Origin: Penaeus vannamei
Taxonomy: Eukaryota; Arthropoda; Malacostraca; Decapoda; Penaeidae
NCBI RefSeq assembly: GCF_042767895.1
Contig: NC_091575.1
Span: 33,918,539 to 33,928,538, forward strand
DNA length: 10,000 bases
Direction: 5' to 3'
Part shown: positions 7,179-10,000 of the stretch, in pieces
Numbering within the stretch: position 1 is the first letter of the stretch
How the letters are laid out: each line of letters opens with the position of its first letter
The notes under the pieces: generated by a model
What the model was told of the DNA's origin: nothing
The model's database searches: none
What the model saw: the letters and a program-made list of their open reading frames with translations, nothing else
Translations under genes and position numbers: made by a program

Positions 7179-7275
7179 TTCGGCGACGTTCGTGACTCGA
7201 GAAAAAAATAAAACAATGACGTCACAACAAATGGGACTGATTGGAGACTAATCTCTTTGTTTTGACTGATTGGTT
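7179..7275 (-). promoter_or_regulatory. Candidate promoter: two CCAAT boxes plus CRE
   Basis: Read on the minus strand, CCAATCAGTC occurs twice (7273-7264 and 7244-7235), 29 bp apart, about three helical turns. Then come TGACGTCA (7224-7217), an AT-rich TTTTATTTTTTT stretch, and a short leader before the ATG at 7178. CCAATCA is the preferred core for NF-Y and TGACGTCA for CREB/ATF factors; close CCAAT-CRE pairing is a known promoter arrangement. TCAGTC within each decamer also fits the arthropod initiator consensus. The transcription start is not determined. Confidence 0.4.
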
Positions 7276-7561
7276 GTTGATAAGTTCCCCGGAGGCTGTT
7301 GTAACGACGTCCTCCCTACAACATGTCCAGGAGGTGACTGATCGCGAGAGCTTGAGGTTTGAAGTTCTTTCCTGTCTGGCTGAGCTGTAAGGGTGCCTTG
7401 TGTTTTTTTTTGTTTATTTTTTTGACGTTTTTGTTGGTATATTGTCTGATTTTTTGGGGTGTAGGTTAATTTAGGTATGTATTGAGGGTATTAGAGTGTA
7501 AGTTGGATTTCGTTATATTGCCTAGAATTGTTGATCTAATTATGTTCTAATAATTCAATAA
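7276..7561. other. Unique DNA upstream of the candidate promoter
   Basis: The first ~110 bp are GC-balanced with CpGs (GACGTC at 7305-7310, TCGCGA near 7342-7347); the rest is T-rich. On the plus strand GCT/GTAAGG at about 7384-7392 resembles a splice donor, so a divergent plus-strand non-coding first exon is conceivable. The only plus ATG nearby (about 7322) stops after four codons. T runs at about 7405-7421 follow. Confidence 0.35.
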
Positions 7562-7600
7562 GTGAAGTGGCAACACCTCACTAGATCATCTAGTCTTCAC
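7562..7600. repeat. Interrupted palindrome, 12-bp stem with 12-nt bulge
   Basis: GTGAAG (7562-7567) pairs with CTTCAC (7595-7600), and ACTAGA (7580-7585) with TCTAGT (7589-7594), around a TCA loop. The 12 bases at 7568-7579 would bulge from the left side only. All twelve pairs are Watson-Crick. It resembles an inserted segment in a once-perfect palindrome, but may be chance. Confidence 0.6.
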
Positions 7601-7970
7601 GAAAAAAAGTAAATAAAGTAAGAATAAAAGAAAGGAAGAAAGAAAGTATAACAACCTTCTTAAATAAGCATTTAATCTCAATTAAGAACAAGGCATTGCA
7701 ACAACGGGATATTCACCCTTAAAAAAAAGGAGAAAATGCACTTTATTCTAACTTATAGCCTCCGAGATTCTCGTTGAATGCAAGATGCCAAGGAAGTTAT
7801 TTTTAGCCATAGAACTTTGACAGTGTTTATTGAGGGAATATAAATGCTTTTATGTGTATTTTTTTAGAGGTACAAGGTGTATGTGTGTGTACGGGTGGGA
7901 GTGGATGTTTACACGGGTGTGCACAGATGATTAGGTTAACCGGCAAGTTCACGTACTCATGTGGTTGATG
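7601..7970. other. Unique AT-rich DNA, no gene seen
   Basis: AT-rich sequence with AAAG/AAGAAA words near 7601-7650 and AATAAA-type hexamers (7623-7628, with a further AATAAA near 7612) that could serve as plus-strand polyadenylation signals but have no gene before them. From about 7870 TG words rise toward the TG array. GGTTAACC at about 7934-7941 is a perfect palindrome. No open frame or RNA gene recognised. Confidence 0.5.
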
Positions 7971-7975
7971 TGCGT

Positions 7976-8069
<94 letters not shown>

Positions 8070-8338
8070 ATGTGTGTGTGTGTGTGTGTGCATGTGTGTG
8101 TGTGTGTGTGTGTGTGTGTGACTGTGGATGTGTGTGTGTGTGTGTGTGTGCATGTGTGATTGTTTGTGTGTACATGTGTGATTGTGTGTGTGTGTACATG
8201 TGTGATTGTGTGTGTGTGTGTGTACATGTGTGATTGTGTGTGTGTGTGTACATGTGTGATTGTGTGTGTGTACATGTGTGATTGTGTCTGTGTGTGTTGT
8301 GTGTGTGTGTATGTGCGTGTGCGCGCGTGTGTGTGTAG
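7971..8338 (+). repeat. (TG)n microsatellite with ATTG/ACATG anchor words
   Basis: It includes a pure TG run of about 60 nt (8009-8068). From 8153 to 8285 a compound unit TACATGTGTGATTG plus a variable (TG)n recurs; the GATTG anchors start at 8158, 8180, 8204, 8232, 8258 and 8280. The spacings of 22, 24, 28, 26 and 22 are all even, as expected if copies differ only by whole TG units. Alternating purine-pyrimidine sequence makes Z-DNA plausible. Confidence 0.95.
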
Positions 8339-8405
8339 AAACACATGCATACATACATATACACATACGCACGCACGGACGCAAACACACAAGCACACAC
8401 ACATA
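8339..8405 (+). repeat. CA-rich tract, opposite orientation to the TG array
   Basis: ACACATGCATACATACATATACACATACGC-type words (shown only in part) ending in a CA run. It is the strand complement of the TG array, directly abutting it at about 8338, so the two can pair as a large imperfect hairpin. Confidence 0.85.
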
Positions 8406-8610
8406 CTAAGGCATATGAATGAAGAATACCTAATGTTTACTAAATCTCTAATACAGTAAATATCGCAAACCCAGATGTGTCTTACACGAGGAAAAGAAAA
8501 TGAACTCCCTTTTCCCAAGTTTTCTTGAAAGAAATATGATTTTGCGTCTTATTCACTTAGTTTTGAGTAGTTTTTTTTCCTTTTGTAAGAAAGTCTATTC
8601 TCAATTATTA
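8406..8610. other. Unique AT-rich DNA
   Basis: Non-repetitive AT-rich sequence with a T8 run near 8571. The plus frame starting at 8500 runs into the GA repeat and is not credible. Nothing recognised. Confidence 0.5.
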
Positions 8611-8623
8611 GAGGGAGAGAGAA

Positions 8624-8654
<31 letters not shown>

Positions 8655-8746
8655 CAGAGACAGACAGAGACAGACAGAGAGAGAGAGAGAGAGAGAAAGA
8701 GGGAAGGAGAGAGAGTAAGAAAGAAGAGAGAGAGAGAGAGAAAGAG

Positions 8747-8824
<78 letters not shown>
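8611..8824 (+). repeat. Compound GA / GACA / GATA microsatellite
   Basis: In order: GA (8611-8653), GACA/GACAGA (8653-8680), GA with GGAAG interruptions (8680-8747), about 11 GATA units (8748-8793) and GA (8792-8822). GATA and GACA tetranucleotides inside a GA tract fit point changes in GA followed by expansion. Confidence 0.96.
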
Positions 8825-8827
<3 letters not shown>

Positions 8828-8845
8828 ATGAGTGATATATATAAT

Positions 8846-8867
8846 ACACACACACACACACACACAC
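8846..8867 (+). repeat. (AC)11 microsatellite
   Basis: Eleven uninterrupted AC units, preceded by TATATATAATAC and separated from the GA/GATA tract by about 22 bp. Confidence 0.95.
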
Positions 8868-9130
8868 TCAAATATATGTGCATACATATCAAGCATACAT
8901 TAACATAAACACAGTTATATGAAAACCTTTTCCGAATGACTGTATGACAAAATGACACAAAAATGACATTGCCTGACACAACAACGAACATACTCTTTCT
9001 TTTTTCTTTTTTTTTTTTCTTTTACGAACATGAAGATGACGAGCGAAAGTCAAAGCAAGTTAGCTAATACAAAAATGATAACTTGCCAACCATGCGATCT
9101 GGTAATTTGGCGAGACACGGGGTGCTTCTC
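8868..9130. other. Unique DNA with a polypyrimidine tract
   Basis: Unique sequence, broken by a T-rich polypyrimidine tract at about 8995-9023. The tract is followed by ACGAACATG rather than an AG-bounded exon, so a splice acceptor is not supported. ACTTGCCAACC and GGTAATTTGGCGAG near 9081-9115 form a weak imperfect inverted repeat. No gene seen. Confidence 0.5.
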
Positions 9131-9400
9131 CGTTTTTGTGATGTTGTAATTGATGTTGTTGATGTTATTTTTGTTGTTTTGTTACCATTGTTGTTATTTT
9201 TTTGATATGGTTGTCATTATTTTTGGTGTTTTTGTTACTGTTGTTTTTGTTATTTTTGTTGCTTTGTTACTATTGTTTTTGTTATTTTTGTTTTTGTTAC
9301 TGTTGTTATTATTTTTGTTTTTTGTTACTGCTGTTTTTGTTATTTTTTGTTGCTTTTGTCGTTGTCATTTTTGTTGTTTTTGTTGATGGTGGTGGTGGTT
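9131..9400 (+). repeat. GTT/TTTTTGTTA degenerate repeat
   Basis: T/G-rich repeat with a loose unit around GTTACTGTTGTTTTTGTTA. The GTTAC word starts at 9234, 9266, 9296 and 9324 (spacings 32, 30 and 28 bp). The Phe/Leu/Val-rich plus frames look like membrane proteins only because of TTT, TTG and GTT triplets. Confidence 0.88.
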
Positions 9401-9830
9401 GTGGCGTTAGTTTTGCTGCTGTTAATAATCAGCATTATCATCATTACTGATAATCAAGATGGCTTCCAAAATAATGACGATAATGATGATATGACGATAA
9501 GAACGTAGACAGTAATAATGAAAACCGTCAGCTGGTGAAGGAAGAAGTAGGAAGGATTGGGAAAATGAATAGAGATTTCCTACCGTTGCTGGTGCCCTGG
9601 GAGCCAATCCGGACGGGTTTGAAAAGCATATGAAAGAAGTTTACATTAAGTTGAGGTTTCGGGGGATTCGGAAAAGGGTATTTTTAGGCCCAGCGAGGGT
9701 ATTGAAGAAGGTTTTGTCTTTATAGGGACTCAGGAGAAGACTTTCGTGGGACTTTTGTTTACTTTGTTGTTAACTGCGCTCACGGGGTGTTGGTCATATG
9801 AACAAAATCTTGAAGTCTGGGATTCTATGA
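9401..9830. other. Unique region with a short ATG/ATA patch, no gene seen
   Basis: A short ATAATG-type patch (about 9423-9500) is followed by about 320 bp of balanced unique sequence. This is the longest non-repetitive stretch after 7130-7390. The minus frame at 9422-9607 begins at TTG and ends in ATC repeats, so it is not credible. No domain, RNA or transposon signature was recognised, though the balanced composition makes it a reasonable place to look for exons or an old mobile element. Confidence 0.45.
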
Positions 9831-10000
9831 AATAATAATGATAATAACGAAAGTAACAGCAGTAATAATAGTAATAACATTTTGATAATCATAATGATCA
9901 TAATACTGATACTACTAATAGTAATGATATAACAGCGATAATGATTAAAGTATAGCAACAAAGAATGACAACAAAAATGATAATGATAATCATAATGATA
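9831..10000. repeat. ATA/ATG degenerate repeat running off the window
   Basis: ATAATAATG, GATAATCATAATGATCATAATAC and related words (partial quote) with TAGTAATAATAGTAA interruptions. The final ~25 bases are more regular. It continues past the window edge. Confidence 0.85.

Noticed and set aside
7827..8518. Overlapping minus-strand His/Thr-rich frames, like histidine-rich proteins
   Set aside because: They are translations of (CA)n. Three frames are open together, which is typical of a dinucleotide repeat without stops.
8995..9030. Splice acceptor from the polypyrimidine tract
   Set aside because: The tract is not followed by a suitable AG and open frame; ACGAACATG follows directly.
9150..9450. 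Phe/Leu/Val-rich plus-strand frames that look like transmembrane proteins
   Set aside because: Hydrophobicity comes from TTT/TTG/GTT triplets in a degenerate repeat; two overlapping frames are open at once.

Overview
The window looks like intergenic or intronic DNA from an animal nuclear genome that is very rich in simple repeats. By eye, about 70% of it is microsatellite, minisatellite or low-complexity DNA: (GA)n, (TG)n/(CA)n, (GATA)n, (ATT/ATC)n, (GGA)n, a 22-bp CT-rich minisatellite, a 28-bp AT-rich minisatellite and a 20-bp satellite-like array. There is no bacterial-style gene packing, ribosome binding site or operon. Such repeat density, and this mix of motifs, is known from penaeid shrimp genomes. 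A decapod crustacean is therefore my best guess, by inference only; other repeat-rich invertebrates are not excluded.

Layout: 1-341 is AT-rich non-repetitive DNA. A GA tract follows (342-880), then a short unique patch with a stem-loop (881-1019), then ATT/ATC repeats that pass into a 28-bp minisatellite (1020-1990). Next come a unique patch with a CRE palindrome, a C-run tract with strong quadruplex potential on the minus strand (2087-2129), and a 105-bp tandem duplication (2283-2492). A CT-rich 22-bp minisatellite (2596-3815) faces a GGA array (3924-4755) across a ~108-bp unique core, so the G-rich strand flips. Further right are GAT repeats, an A-rich triplication (5171-5398), a possible tRNA-related fragment (5400-5590), CA-rich DNA, a large GA tract, the 20-bp satellite (6413-7125), a CpG-rich unique island (7130-7390), a unique AT-rich stretch, a TG array meeting a CA array (7971-8405), GA/GATA (8611-8824), GTT-type repeats (9131-9400), unique DNA, and terminal ATA/ATG repeats.

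Nearly every long open reading frame here is a product of repeats that lack stop codons. The two longest plus-strand frames begin at GTG, not ATG. The only gene-like signal is on the minus strand at about 7149-7275: two identical inverted-CCAAT decamers 29 bp apart, a perfect TGACGTCA, then an ATG in fair context, a 25-nt open stretch (MPEIVPYA plus one base) and a consensus splice donor. I read this as a possible promoter and first coding exon of an unidentified gene whose intron runs leftward through the satellite. This is inference and would need RNA evidence.
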